The notes beneath the pieces were generated by a model. The model searched no databases, had not been told where the DNA came from, and saw only the letters and a program-made list of their open reading frames with translations. The translations under genes were made by a program, and so were the position numbers. From assembly GCF_044457565.1 (NCBI RefSeq), contig NZ_JBITGZ010000025.1, forward strand, positions 1 through 64,000: a stretch of DNA of 64,000 nucleotides, in the 5' to 3' direction. This stretch comes from Kitasatospora sp044457565 (GTDB taxonomy: Bacteria; Actinomycetota; Actinomycetes; Streptomycetales; Streptomycetaceae). Positions 1 through 8,608 of the stretch are shown here, in pieces (the first letter of the stretch is position 1; the number at the start of each line of letters is the position of its first letter).

Positions 1-95
1 TTGGCCGCCCCGGGACCGTCCGCGCAAGACTGCGTGTCCGGTGCTCCCTGCCGAGCGACTAGGGAACACTACGCCGATCCGGGCCCGGAGGCAAA

Positions 96-136
96 CGGGC
101 CTGCCGGCCGCACGTTGCGTGCGGTCGGCAGGCCCG
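96..136 (-). terminator. Hairpin terminator downstream of mmsA
   Basis: Two 18-base arms at 96-113 and 119-136 are complementary except for one position and enclose a 5-base loop. The hairpin lies about 55 bases past the mmsA stop and has no T-run, as is usual for Streptomyces terminators. The remaining bases at 1-95 hold no gene that I can support. Confidence 0.7.
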
Positions 137-191
137 TCGGGCGAAGCGGTGACGACCGTGGGCGCCGACGTACGTCGGCTCCGAGGGGACG

Positions 192-1715
192 TCAGCTGTT
201 GGTCGGGAAGCCCAGGTTGATCCCGCCGTGCGAGGGGTCCAGCCAGCGCTGGGTGACGGCCTTGCCGCGGGTGAAGAACTGCACGCCGTCGGGGCCGTAC
301 GCGTGGGTGTCGCCGAACAGCGAGGACTTCCAGCCGCCGAAGGAGTAGTAGGCGACCGGCACCGGGATCGGCACGTTGATGCCGACCATGCCGACCTCCA
401 CCTCGTGCTGGAAGCGCCGCGCGGCACCACCGTCGTTGGTGAAGATCGCCGTGCCGTTGCCGTACGGGTTCGCGTTGATCAGCGCCAGGCCCTCGTCGTA
501 CGAGGCCACGCGGACCACCGAGAGGATCGGGCCGAAGATCTCGTCGTTGTAGACGGACATGCCGGGCTTCACGTGGTCGAAGAGCGTCGGGCCGAGCCAG
601 AAGCCGTCGGTGGTCGGTGCCCCGTTGGCGTCCTCGGCGGCGATCGGGTGCTTTCGTCCGTCGACGGTCAGCTCCGCGCCGTCGGCCACACCGGACTCGA
701 CGTAGGAAGTGACCTTGTCGCGGTGCTGGCCGGTGACCAGCGGCCCCATCTCCGACTCGCCGTTGCAGCCCGGGCCGACCTTGAGGGTGGCCATCCGCTG
801 CTTGATCTTCTCGACCAGCTCGTCACCGATCGGGTCGACCGCGACCAGGACCGACACCGCCATGCAGCGCTCGCCTGCCGCGCCGAAACCGGCGTTGATG
901 GCGGCGTCGGCGCTGAGGTCGAGGTCGGCGTCGGGCAGGACCAGCATGTGGTTCTTGGCGCCGCCCAGCGCCTGCACCCGCTTGCCGTACCGGGTACCGG
1001 TCTCGTAGACGTAGCGGGCGATCGGGGTGGATCCGACGAAGCTGACGGACTTGATGTCCGGGTGCTCCAGCAGCCGGTCGACCGCCGCCTTGTCACCGTG
1101 CACGACGTTGAAGACGCCGTCCGGCAGGCCGGCCTCCTTCCACAGCTCGGCGAGGAAGTTGGCGGCGGACGGGTCCTTCTCCGACGGCTTGACCACGACG
1201 GTGTTGCCGGCCGCGATGGCGATCGGGAAGAACCACATCGGCACCATGGCCGGGAAGTTGAACGGCGAGATGATGGCGACGGGGCCGAGCGGCTGGCGGA
1301 TCGAGTAGACGTCGACGCCGGTGGACGCCTGCTCGGTGAAGCCGCCCTTGAGCAGCTGCGGGATGCCGCACGCGTACTCGACGACCTCCTGCCCCCGGGC
1401 GAGCTCGCCGAGCGCGTCCGAGTGCACCTTGCCGTGCTCGGAGACGATGATCGCGGCCAGCTCGTCCTTGCGGGCGTTGAGCAGCTCGCGGAAGTTGAAG
1501 AGCACCGTCGTCCGCCGGGCGACGGAGGCGTTGCGCCAGTCGGCGAAGGCCGAGGCGGCGGCCGCGACCGCCTGGTCGACCTCGGCGATCCCGGCGAAGT
1601 CGACGTGGCCAGCGACCTGGCCGGTGGCCGGGTCGAAGATCTCGCCGCGACGGGGCGCGGAGCCGGCGGTGGCGACGGACGTACCGCCGATCCAGTGGGT
1701 GATGTGCTTGCTCAA
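192..1715 (-). CDS. mmsA: Methylmalonate-semialdehyde dehydrogenase (CoA-acylating)
   Basis: The 507-residue protein is an NAD-dependent aldehyde dehydrogenase that would convert methylmalonate or malonate semialdehyde to propionyl- or acetyl-CoA, in valine, beta-alanine and pyrimidine catabolism. The catalytic cysteine is C284 in the MMSDH-type motif GERCMA, and the cofactor-fold segment FVGSTPIARY precedes it. Length is normal for the family. The frame is open further upstream, but the TTG at 1715 follows GGAGG at good spacing and gives the family N-terminus SKHITHWIGG, so I chose it. It is the last gene of the minus-strand polyamine block. Neighbouring aminotransferases could feed it if they act on beta-alanine, which is inference. 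Confidence 0.93.
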   Translation of the reverse strand: MSKHITHWIGGTSVATAGSAPRRGEIFDPATGQVAGHVDFAGIAEVDQAVAAAASAFADWRNASVARRTTVLFNFRELLNARKDELAAIIVSEHGKVHSDALGELARGQEVVEYACGIPQLLKGGFTEQASTGVDVYSIRQPLGPVAIISPFNFPAMVPMWFFPIAIAAGNTVVVKPSEKDPSAANFLAELWKEAGLPDGVFNVVHGDKAAVDRLLEHPDIKSVSFVGSTPIARYVYETGTRYGKRVQALGGAKNHMLVLPDADLDLSADAAINAGFGAAGERCMAVSVLVAVDPIGDELVEKIKQRMATLKVGPGCNGESEMGPLVTGQHRDKVTSYVESGVADGAELTVDGRKHPIAAEDANGAPTTDGFWLGPTLFDHVKPGMSVYNDEIFGPILSVVRVASYDEGLALINANPYGNGTAIFTNDGGAARRFQHEVEVGMVGINVPIPVPVAYYSFGGWKSSLFGDTHAYGPDGVQFFTRGKAVTQRWLDPSHGGINLGFPTNS

Positions 1716-1882
1716 GGTCGTCTGCCTCCGAAGTCCCGGGCGGGCATTACTGCCGCCGGTCCCTTGTACGGCGCCACCCGGGCCGGGCGACGGGATCACG
1801 GAGCTACCGCGCTCACTGCCCAGTCTGCTGCCCTGCCCGCCCCGTCTCAACGAACAGGCTGACGGGGATCCGGGATTCAGCC

Positions 1883-2770
1883 TTACAGGTCGTCGGAGGT
1901 GTACTCCGGATAGTCGCCCTCCAGATAGGGGTCGTGCAGACCGTCCGGGCGCTCCTGGGTCTCCAGCAGGTCGAGTCTGAGGTCCTGCGCCCACTCCAGT
2001 GCCCAGCGTCTGAGCTCCGCGATCTGCTCCGCGTCGAGGTCGCGAGCCCGGTAGCGTCCGTCCGCCGCCTCCGCCAGGATGTCCAGCCGGTCGGCCAGCA
2101 CCGCGGGCTGGAACTCGGCGTCGAGGGCGGTGGCCAGGGCGAGCAGTTCACCCGGACGGAAGCACGCCGTCAGCGCGTGCACGTCGACGAGGTCCCGTGG
2201 CATGCCGCGGTCCGCCAGCAGCAAGGTGGTGAGCGCGGCGGCGTCGTCCAGGGCGACGACGGGCACCTCGGCACCGGTCCCGTCCGCGCTGCCGGGCCGG
2301 TCGGATTCGAAGCCGCCTGACAGGTCGGTCGTCTCGGCCGCCTCGGACACGTCGGTGCCGTACCTGCCGTGCGCGCGCAGTGGCAGCCGCACGGGCTGGT
2401 GGGCCAACGGCTCCTTGCGCAGGTACACCAGGTGGCGCCCGCCGCCCCAGGGCAGCTGGACGGAGAGCTGCTCCGCCCGCGGGGTGCCGGGGCGGTCAGT
2501 CACCTCGCAGTCGGCCGCCCGGTACGCGCGTGCCAGCTCGGCCGCCGCGCCGGGCAGGTCGGTGGTGCCGCTCATGACCAGCGTCAGGCTCTCGGGCGGG
2601 CAGGCCGCCAGACCGTGGGCGCGCAGGGCGCCGCCGCCCGCGAGCGCCAGGCCGAAACGGTCGCAGACCGGTAGCGCGATCTCGATGAAGTGGGCGAGAT
2701 CGGGTTGGAGGGCCGGGGTGGACGCGGCCGGGACGGGTGTCACCGTTCCAGTCTCGCGCGCGCCCGCCAC
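1883..2770 (-). CDS. AbiEii-like nucleotidyltransferase-fold protein
   Basis: This 295-residue protein carries an N-terminal stretch ALAGGGALRAHGL (about residues 42-54), which resembles the start of the AbiEii/AbiGii nucleotidyltransferase fold. A later DLVDVHAL segment resembles the family's helical part that follows the catalytic core. AbiEii proteins are the toxin halves of type IV toxin-antitoxin systems, but many actinobacterial relatives are solitary chromosomal genes, and I see no AbiEi-like antitoxin next to it. The GTG at 2770 and the in-frame GTG at 2743 both lack a convincing ribosome-binding site. It lies between the amine oxidase and mmsA in the same orientation. Its role there is unknown. 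Confidence 0.6.
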   Translation of the reverse strand: MAGARETGTVTPVPAASTPALQPDLAHFIEIALPVCDRFGLALAGGGALRAHGLAACPPESLTLVMSGTTDLPGAAAELARAYRAADCEVTDRPGTPRAEQLSVQLPWGGGRHLVYLRKEPLAHQPVRLPLRAHGRYGTDVSEAAETTDLSGGFESDRPGSADGTGAEVPVVALDDAAALTTLLLADRGMPRDLVDVHALTACFRPGELLALATALDAEFQPAVLADRLDILAEAADGRYRARDLDAEQIAELRRWALEWAQDLRLDLLETQERPDGLHDPYLEGDYPEYTSDDL

Positions 2771-2900
2771 CCGGCAAGCGCTCGGCGGGTGCAGGCCGCC
2801 GGTACGCGGGCGGCGGAGTGCACCTGGGCAGGCGTCGGGGGCGCGCCCGTGCGGGTCGCGCCCCCGAGGCCGGTCCGACGGCGGCGGATGACCGGAGGTG

Positions 2901-4295
2901 TCAGCTGTCGAAGCCGAGCCCGAGCCGGTCCATCGCGCGCAGCCACAGGTTGCGGTGGCCGCCGTTGCGGTCGGAGCGGTCCAGCGACCACTTGGTGATC
3001 TCGATCCCGGCCCAGCGCACCGGCTCGGGCGGGAAGGGCAGCGGCTTGCTGCGCACCATCTCCAGCGAGGTCCGTTCGGTGCGCTCCCCGGCCAGCAGGT
3101 CGAGCATCACCTCGGCGCCGAAGCGGGTCGCGCCGACGCCGAGGCCGGTGAAGCCGGCCGCGTAGGCGACGCGACCGCGGTACGCGGTGTCGAAGAACGC
3201 GGAGAACCGGGTGCAGGTGTCGATGGCGCCGCCCCAGGCGTGGCTGAAGCGGACGCCCTCCAGCTGGGGGAAGCAGCGCAAGAAGTTCCCGGCGAGCGTA
3301 CGGAAGGTCTCCGGACGCTGGTCGTACTCACCCCGTACCCGGCCGCCGTAGTGGTACACGGCGTCGTAGCCGCCCCAGAGGATGCGGTTGTCGGCCGAGA
3401 GCCGGAAGTAGTGGAACTGGTTGGCGCTGTCGCCAAGGCCCTGGCGGCCGCTCCAGCCGATCGAGGCGAGCTGGGCGTCGGTGAGCGGTTCGGTCATCAG
3501 CGCGTAGTCGTAGACCGGCACCACGTACGGGCGGACCCGCTTGACCAGCGACGGGAACACGTTGGTGCCGAGGGCTACACGGCGGGCGAAGACCCGGCCG
3601 TAGGGGGTGCGGACGGCCATGCCGCTGCCGTACTCGCCCAGCTCGGTGGCCCTGGTCCGTTCGAAGATCCGCACGCCCTGGGCGAGGCAGGCGGCCTTCA
3701 GGCCCCAGGCGAGTTTGGCGGGGTGGACCATCGCTACACCGTCCCGGTCCCAGATGCCGCCGAGGAAGGTGGGCGAGTTGACCTGGGCGCGCAGCTCGTC
3801 CGCGTCGAGCACGGTGACGTCCAGGCCGTACCGGGCGACGGCTTCGGCGACCTCGTGCAGTTCCTCCAGCTGGTGCGGCTGGGTGGCGACGTCGATCTCG
3901 CCGGTGCGCTCCCACTCGCAGTCGATGCCGTAGCGCTTGACGGTGTCCTCGATGGCCTGCAGGTTGGCCGCGCCCTGGCGCTCCAGCTCGGCGAGTTCGG
4001 CGGGCCAGCGTTGCAGGCCGTTGCCGAAGCCGTGGGTGAGGCTGGCGGCGCAGAAGCCGCCGTTGCGTCCGGAGGCGGCCCAGCCGACCTCGTGGCCCTC
4101 GACCAGGACGACGTCGAGTCCGGGGTCGCGTTCCTTGGCGATGAGCGCCGTCCACAGGCCGCTGTAGCCACCGCCGACGACCAGCAGGTCGCAGGTGGTG
4201 TCGCCGACCAGGGCGGACAGCGCCTCGGGCCGGCCCGGGTCCTCCAGCCAGAAGGGGGTGGGCCTGGCATCACTGAGCGCGCGGGCGGAGTCCAT
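2901..4295 (-). CDS. FAD-dependent amine oxidoreductase, PuuB-like
   Basis: The 464-residue protein belongs to the D-amino-acid-oxidase (DAO) fold. It has an N-terminal dinucleotide-binding motif, DLLVVGGGYSGLW, with the glycines at about residues 41-46, and a downstream GWAASGRNGGF typical of the gamma-glutamylputrescine oxidase subgroup. It would oxidise an amine, probably gamma-glutamylputrescine or a related polyamine derivative, to an aldehyde with H2O2 release. Location 118 bases downstream of potC, and close to aminobutyraldehyde dehydrogenases, supports that substrate class. Glycine or sarcosine oxidase activity cannot be excluded. The Shine-Dalgarno sequence before the ATG is weak. 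Confidence 0.85.
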   Translation of the reverse strand: MDSARALSDARPTPFWLEDPGRPEALSALVGDTTCDLLVVGGGYSGLWTALIAKERDPGLDVVLVEGHEVGWAASGRNGGFCAASLTHGFGNGLQRWPAELAELERQGAANLQAIEDTVKRYGIDCEWERTGEIDVATQPHQLEELHEVAEAVARYGLDVTVLDADELRAQVNSPTFLGGIWDRDGVAMVHPAKLAWGLKAACLAQGVRIFERTRATELGEYGSGMAVRTPYGRVFARRVALGTNVFPSLVKRVRPYVVPVYDYALMTEPLTDAQLASIGWSGRQGLGDSANQFHYFRLSADNRILWGGYDAVYHYGGRVRGEYDQRPETFRTLAGNFLRCFPQLEGVRFSHAWGGAIDTCTRFSAFFDTAYRGRVAYAAGFTGLGVGATRFGAEVMLDLLAGERTERTSLEMVRSKPLPFPPEPVRWAGIEITKWSLDRSDRNGGHRNLWLRAMDRLGLGFDS

Positions 4296-4412
4296 GCACT
4301 ATCAGCCACTTTCTGAGCGTTGATGGTGATTTGAGGGTACGCCGGGTGGACCGTTCGATCGGGCCGTTCGAACCGTGGCCCGTTCAGGCGGTTCGCTTCA
4401 GGTCGCGCCCCT

Positions 4413-5216
4413 TCAGGCGGTGGCCCGGCGGCGGTTGCCGAGCCACTGGCCGACGACGGTGAGGACGACGGCCGCGAGGAACATCGCCGTGCCGATGACG
4501 TTCACCTGGACGGGTATGCCCCGCTGCGAGGCGCCCCAGACGAACATCGGGAACGTCACCGTGGTGGGCCCGGAGTTGAACTGGGTGATGATGAAGTCGT
4601 CGAAGGAGAGCGCGAAGCTGAGCAGCGCGCCGGCCGCGATGCCGGGAGCGGCGAGCGGCAGGGTGACCCGGAGGAAGGTCTGGACGGGAGTCGCGTAGAG
4701 GTCCTGCGCGGCCTGTTCGAGCCGCGGGTCCATGCTCATCACCCGGGCCTTGACCGCCGTGACCACGAAGCTCAGGCAGAACATGATGTGGGCGATCAGG
4801 ATGGTGGTGAACCCGAAGGGGATGCGCATGTTGAGGAACAGGGTGCCGAGCGAGGCGGCCATCACGACCTCGGGCATCGCCATCGGCAGGAAGATCATCG
4901 CGGTGGTCGCGGAGCGGCCGCGGAAGCGGTAGCGGGCCAGTGCGAAGGCGACCATGGTGCCGAGCACCGTCGCGCCGAGCGTGGCGAGCACCGCGACCTG
5001 GAGGCTGAGCGAGAGCGACTGGCACATGTCGGCGACGCCGCAGGGGTTGGTCCAGGCCTCCGTGGAGAACTCGGACCACTCGTAGTTGAACCTGCCCGCC
5101 GGCTTGTTGAAGGAGAAGGCGAGCACGACCAGGTTGGGCAGCACCAGGTAGGCGAGGGCCAGGATGCCCGCCAGGACCACCAGGTGTGCGCGGATCCACT
5201 TCACTGCACGTGTCAT
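4413..5216 (-). CDS. potC: Spermidine/putrescine ABC transporter permease PotC
   Basis: This 267-residue inner-membrane permease has about six predicted hydrophobic segments and the EAA-type loop EQAAQDLYATPVQTFLRVT, which contacts the ATPase. Together with PotB it forms the translocation pore. The PotB stop and the PotC start share one base (TGATG at 5214-5218), so translation is coupled. Length and sequence are typical of PotC/YdcV-type subunits. Confidence 0.92.
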   Translation of the reverse strand: MTRAVKWIRAHLVVLAGILALAYLVLPNLVVLAFSFNKPAGRFNYEWSEFSTEAWTNPCGVADMCQSLSLSLQVAVLATLGATVLGTMVAFALARYRFRGRSATTAMIFLPMAMPEVVMAASLGTLFLNMRIPFGFTTILIAHIMFCLSFVVTAVKARVMSMDPRLEQAAQDLYATPVQTFLRVTLPLAAPGIAAGALLSFALSFDDFIITQFNSGPTTVTFPMFVWGASQRGIPVQVNVIGTAMFLAAVVLTVVGQWLGNRRRATA

Positions 5217-6139
5217 CAGACCAGTTCCTCCGTCCCGGCCTTGCGCATGTAGACCGTCACCATCCCCAGGATCAGGGCCATCAGGATGAAGCTGAGCGCC
5301 GCGGCCGTGGGGTAGGCGAGGACGTTCAGGAACTGCTTCTGGATGCCGTTGCCGACCATCTGTTCGCTCGGCGAGCCCAGCAGCTGCGCGTTGATGTAGT
5401 CGCCGGAGGCCGGAATGAAGGTGAGCAGCGTGCCCGCGACGACGCCCGGCAGCGAGATCGGGAAGGTGACCTTGCGGAAGGTGGTGAACGGGCGGGCGTA
5501 CAGGTCGCCGGCCGCCTCGTGCAGGCGCGGGTCGATCCGCTCCAGCGAGGTGTACAGCGGGAGGATCATGAACGGCAGGAAGTTGTAGGTCAGGCCGCAG
5601 ACCACGGCGAGCGGTGTGGCCAGCACCCGGTCGCCGGAGGTGAGGCCGATCGCATTGGTGACGTCCAGGATGTGCAAGCTGCCGAGCGCACCGACCACCG
5701 GGCCGCCGTCCGAGAGGATGGTCTTCCAGGCCAGGGTGCGGATCAGGAAGCTGGTGAAGAACGGCGCGATCACCAGGATCAGGATGACGTTGCGCCAGCG
5801 CTTGCTCGCCTTGAAGGCGATCGTGTACGCGAGCGGGTAGCCGATGGCGAGACAGAGCAGGGTGGCGATGGCCGCGTAGGAGAACGAGCGGACGAAGTGC
5901 CAGCGGTACTCGACCAGGGCGTCCCAGTAGGTGGCGAAGTGCCAGGTGACCTTGAAGCCCTGCTCCAGCGAGCCGGTCTGCAGCGAGGTCGAGGCCTGGT
6001 AGACCATCGGCACCGCGAAGAAGATCACCAGCCAGGCGAGGCCGGGGAGCAGCAGCCAGTACGGGGTCAGCCTGCGGCGGCGCTTGGCCGGTGCCAGGGG
6101 GATCACCTGAGGCGCGGCGGCCTCGGTGGTGGTGGTCAT
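5216..6139 (-). CDS. potB: Spermidine/putrescine ABC transporter permease PotB
   Basis: The 307-residue permease has multiple transmembrane segments (the first near residues 25-47, the last near the C-terminus) and the EAA loop LHEAAGDLYARPFTTFRKVT. The open frame continues far upstream to 7990, but the ATG at 6139 overlaps the potA stop in the standard ATGA arrangement, so I used it. It pairs with PotC as the membrane part of the importer. Confidence 0.92.
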   Translation of the reverse strand: MTTTTEAAAPQVIPLAPAKRRRRLTPYWLLLPGLAWLVIFFAVPMVYQASTSLQTGSLEQGFKVTWHFATYWDALVEYRWHFVRSFSYAAIATLLCLAIGYPLAYTIAFKASKRWRNVILILVIAPFFTSFLIRTLAWKTILSDGGPVVGALGSLHILDVTNAIGLTSGDRVLATPLAVVCGLTYNFLPFMILPLYTSLERIDPRLHEAAGDLYARPFTTFRKVTFPISLPGVVAGTLLTFIPASGDYINAQLLGSPSEQMVGNGIQKQFLNVLAYPTAAALSFILMALILGMVTVYMRKAGTEELV

Positions 6140-7278
6140 GCCGCCTCCTCCCCGGTGCCGGCGTCGATCGCCTGGGCGGCGTCGAGGCAGAAGGAGTGGG
6201 CCGGGTTCCAGTGCAGGACGACCGGGTCGCCGGGGGCGAGGCGGATGTCGCGGTCCATGTTCTGCTCGAAGACGGCTATCTCCTGGCCGGCCTCGGAGCG
6301 GACCACGTACTGGGTGGAGACCCCGATGAAGCTGGAGTCGACCACGGTGCCGGCGAGGCGGTTGCGGCCCTCGGCGACGGCCTCGCCCGCCCGGGTGACG
6401 GTGATCTTCTCGGGGCGGATGCCGAGGTAGACCTTCTTGGCGTCGGTCGAGCAGCGCGCCTTGGGCACCGCGAGCCGCACGCCGGAGGCGGTGAGCAGCA
6501 GGTCGCCGCCCTCGGCGCCGGTGACCTGGGCGGGGATCAGGTTGGACTGGCCGAGGAAGTTGGCCACGAAGGTGGTGCCGGGGTTCTCGTACAGGTCGGC
6601 CGGGGCGCCGAGCTGCTCGACCCGGCCGCCGTTCATCACCGCGATGGTGTCGGCCATCGTCATGGCCTCCTCCTGGTCGTGGGTGACGTGGACGAAGGTG
6701 ATGCCGACCTCGGTCTGGATGCGCTTGAGTTCCAGCTGCATCTGGCGGCGGAGCTTGAGGTCGAGGGCGCCGAGCGGCTCGTCGAGCAGCAGCACCTGGG
6801 GGTGGTTGATCAGTGCGCGGGCGACGGCGACGCGCTGCTGCTGGCCGCCGGAGAGCTGGTGCGGCTTGCGGCGGGCGTACTGGCCGAGCTCGACCAGTTC
6901 CAGCATGTCCTCGACCTGCTTGCGGACGTCCTTCTTGCCGCGCCGGCGCAGGCCGAAGGCGATGTTCTCGAAGATGTCGAGGTGCGGGAAGAGCGCGTAG
7001 CTCTGGAAGACGGTGTTCACCGGGCGCCGGTACGGGGGCAGGTCGGTGACGTCGTGGCCGCCGATCAGGACGGTGCCGCTGGTGGGCTCCTCCAGACCGG
7101 CGATCATCCGCAGGGTGGTGGTCTTGCCGCAGCCGGACGCGCCGAGCAGGGCGAAGAAGGATCCCTGGGGGACGGTCAGGTCGAGCGGGTGGACGGCGGT
7201 GAAGGCGCCGTAGGTCTTGCCTATGCCGGTGAGCTTGACGTCGCCGCCCGTGGCCGGGCCGCTCAGCTGGTCTGTCAT
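6136..7278 (-). CDS. potA: Spermidine/putrescine ABC transporter ATPase PotA
   Basis: The 380-residue ATPase powers polyamine uptake. Walker A is GASGCGKT (46-53), the signature is LSGGQQQR (142-149), Walker B with the catalytic glutamate is VLLLDEP (162-168), and the H-loop is HVTHD. The C-terminal 130 residues match the TOBE-like domain of the CUT1/PotA subgroup. It overlaps potB by four bases and starts 30 bases after potD. Confidence 0.94.
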   Translation of the reverse strand: MTDQLSGPATGGDVKLTGIGKTYGAFTAVHPLDLTVPQGSFFALLGASGCGKTTTLRMIAGLEEPTSGTVLIGGHDVTDLPPYRRPVNTVFQSYALFPHLDIFENIAFGLRRRGKKDVRKQVEDMLELVELGQYARRKPHQLSGGQQQRVAVARALINHPQVLLLDEPLGALDLKLRRQMQLELKRIQTEVGITFVHVTHDQEEAMTMADTIAVMNGGRVEQLGAPADLYENPGTTFVANFLGQSNLIPAQVTGAEGGDLLLTASGVRLAVPKARCSTDAKKVYLGIRPEKITVTRAGEAVAEGRNRLAGTVVDSSFIGVSTQYVVRSEAGQEIAVFEQNMDRDIRLAPGDPVVLHWNPAHSFCLDAAQAIDAGTGEEAA

Positions 7279-7308
7279 CGTGTCCTCTGTCTGCTGCCGT
7301 TAGGGGGG

Positions 7309-8562
7309 TCAGGCGCCGATCAGCTTGGAGAACTTCGCTTCGAAGTCGCTCTCCTCGGCCTCGGTCAGGGTCCGGAAGACGTGGGACTTGGCCGCCATCT
7401 CGGGGGTGGGGACGACCAGGGGGTTGGCGGCGACGTCCGGGGCGAGGGTGGCGAGTTCGGCCTGCATGCCGGCGACGGCGGAGACGTAGCCGATGCCTGC
7501 CACCAACTGGGCCGCGATCTTGGGCTGGTAGTAGAAGTCGATCAGGTGCTCGGCGTTGGTCTTGTGCTGCGCCTTCGCCGGAACCAGCATGTTGTCCGTG
7601 GAGGAGATGAAGCCCTTCTCCGGTATGACGAACTCGATGTCGGGGTTGTCGGCCTTGAGCTGGATGAGGTCGCCGCCCCAGGCGACGGCGGCCGCGATGT
7701 CCCCGGAGGAGAGTTCCTGGCCGTAGTCGTTGCCGGTGAACTTGCGGATCTGCTTGCTGTCGACGGCCTTCTGCAGGCGGGCGATGGCCGCGTCGTAGTC
7801 GTCGGCGGTGAACTTGGCCGGGTCCTTGTCCATGTCCAGCAGGGTGATGCCGATGCTGTCGCGCATCTCGGACAGGAAGGTCACCCGGCCCTTGAGATCG
7901 GGGTCGTCGAGCAGCTGGCTGACGCTGGTGACGGGCTTCCCCTTGGTGGCCTTGGTGTTGTAGGCGATCACGACCTGGATGCCGGCCCACGGGTAGCTGT
8001 AGAGGCGGCCGGGGTCCCAGTCGGGCGCGCGGAAGCGGGAGTCGATGTTGGTGATCGCGGTGGTGACGTTGGCCGGGTTGAGCTTCTGCGCCCAGCCGAG
8101 CCGGATCAGCCGGGCGGCCATCCAGTCGGTCAGCACCATCACGTCGCGGCCGGTGTCCTGGCCGGCGGCCAGCTGGGGCTTGACCTTGCCGAAGAACTCG
8201 ACGTTGTCGTTGACGTCCTCGGTGTACCTGACCTTGATGCCGGTGGCCTCGGTGAAGGCGTCGAGGGTGCCGTGCTTCTGCTCGTCGTTCTCGTCCACGT
8301 CGATGTACAGCGGCCAGTTGGAGAAGTTCACCTCCTTCTCGCTCGCCGAGTGGTCCTCTGCCGCGTTGGCGACCGAGTCACCGGTGCCGGTGGTCCGTGC
8401 GGCCGGGATCCCGCAGGCGGCGAGGGTGCCCGCACCGGCGGTGAGGGCGGCGGCGCGCAGCATCGTACGGCGGCTGAGAGCGGCGCGGCCGCTGGTCAGG
8501 CTGCGTTGCCAGGCCTTGCGGACGGGCTCTGACATGCCGTCGCTGATCTCGTGGAACTCCAT
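7309..8562 (-). CDS. potD: Polyamine-binding lipoprotein PotD, Tat-type signal
   Basis: This 417-residue extracellular solute-binding protein captures spermidine or putrescine for PotABC. The N-terminus has a twin-arginine-like motif, SRRTML (30-35), a hydrophobic stretch, and a lipobox LAAC ending at C50, so it is probably Tat-exported and lipid-anchored. The mature part contains PotD/PotF-like segments (NWPLYID near residue 83). Genes potD-potA-potB-potC form one unit, preceded 46 bases upstream by an aldehyde dehydrogenase. Confidence 0.92.
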   Translation of the reverse strand: MEFHEISDGMSEPVRKAWQRSLTSGRAALSRRTMLRAAALTAGAGTLAACGIPAARTTGTGDSVANAAEDHSASEKEVNFSNWPLYIDVDENDEQKHGTLDAFTEATGIKVRYTEDVNDNVEFFGKVKPQLAAGQDTGRDVMVLTDWMAARLIRLGWAQKLNPANVTTAITNIDSRFRAPDWDPGRLYSYPWAGIQVVIAYNTKATKGKPVTSVSQLLDDPDLKGRVTFLSEMRDSIGITLLDMDKDPAKFTADDYDAAIARLQKAVDSKQIRKFTGNDYGQELSSGDIAAAVAWGGDLIQLKADNPDIEFVIPEKGFISSTDNMLVPAKAQHKTNAEHLIDFYYQPKIAAQLVAGIGYVSAVAGMQAELATLAPDVAANPLVVPTPEMAAKSHVFRTLTEAEESDFEAKFSKLIGA

Positions 8563-8608
8563 GCGGGGACACCCTCCTGGGGGGAAGAGGCGGGGAGACG
8601 GCGGGGGT

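Noticed and set aside
6091..8532. 813-residue plus-strand open frame opposite potA and potD
   Set aside because: It is exactly antisense to well-supported transporter genes, and its composition (Val/Gly/Asp/Leu-rich) is that of a shadow frame.
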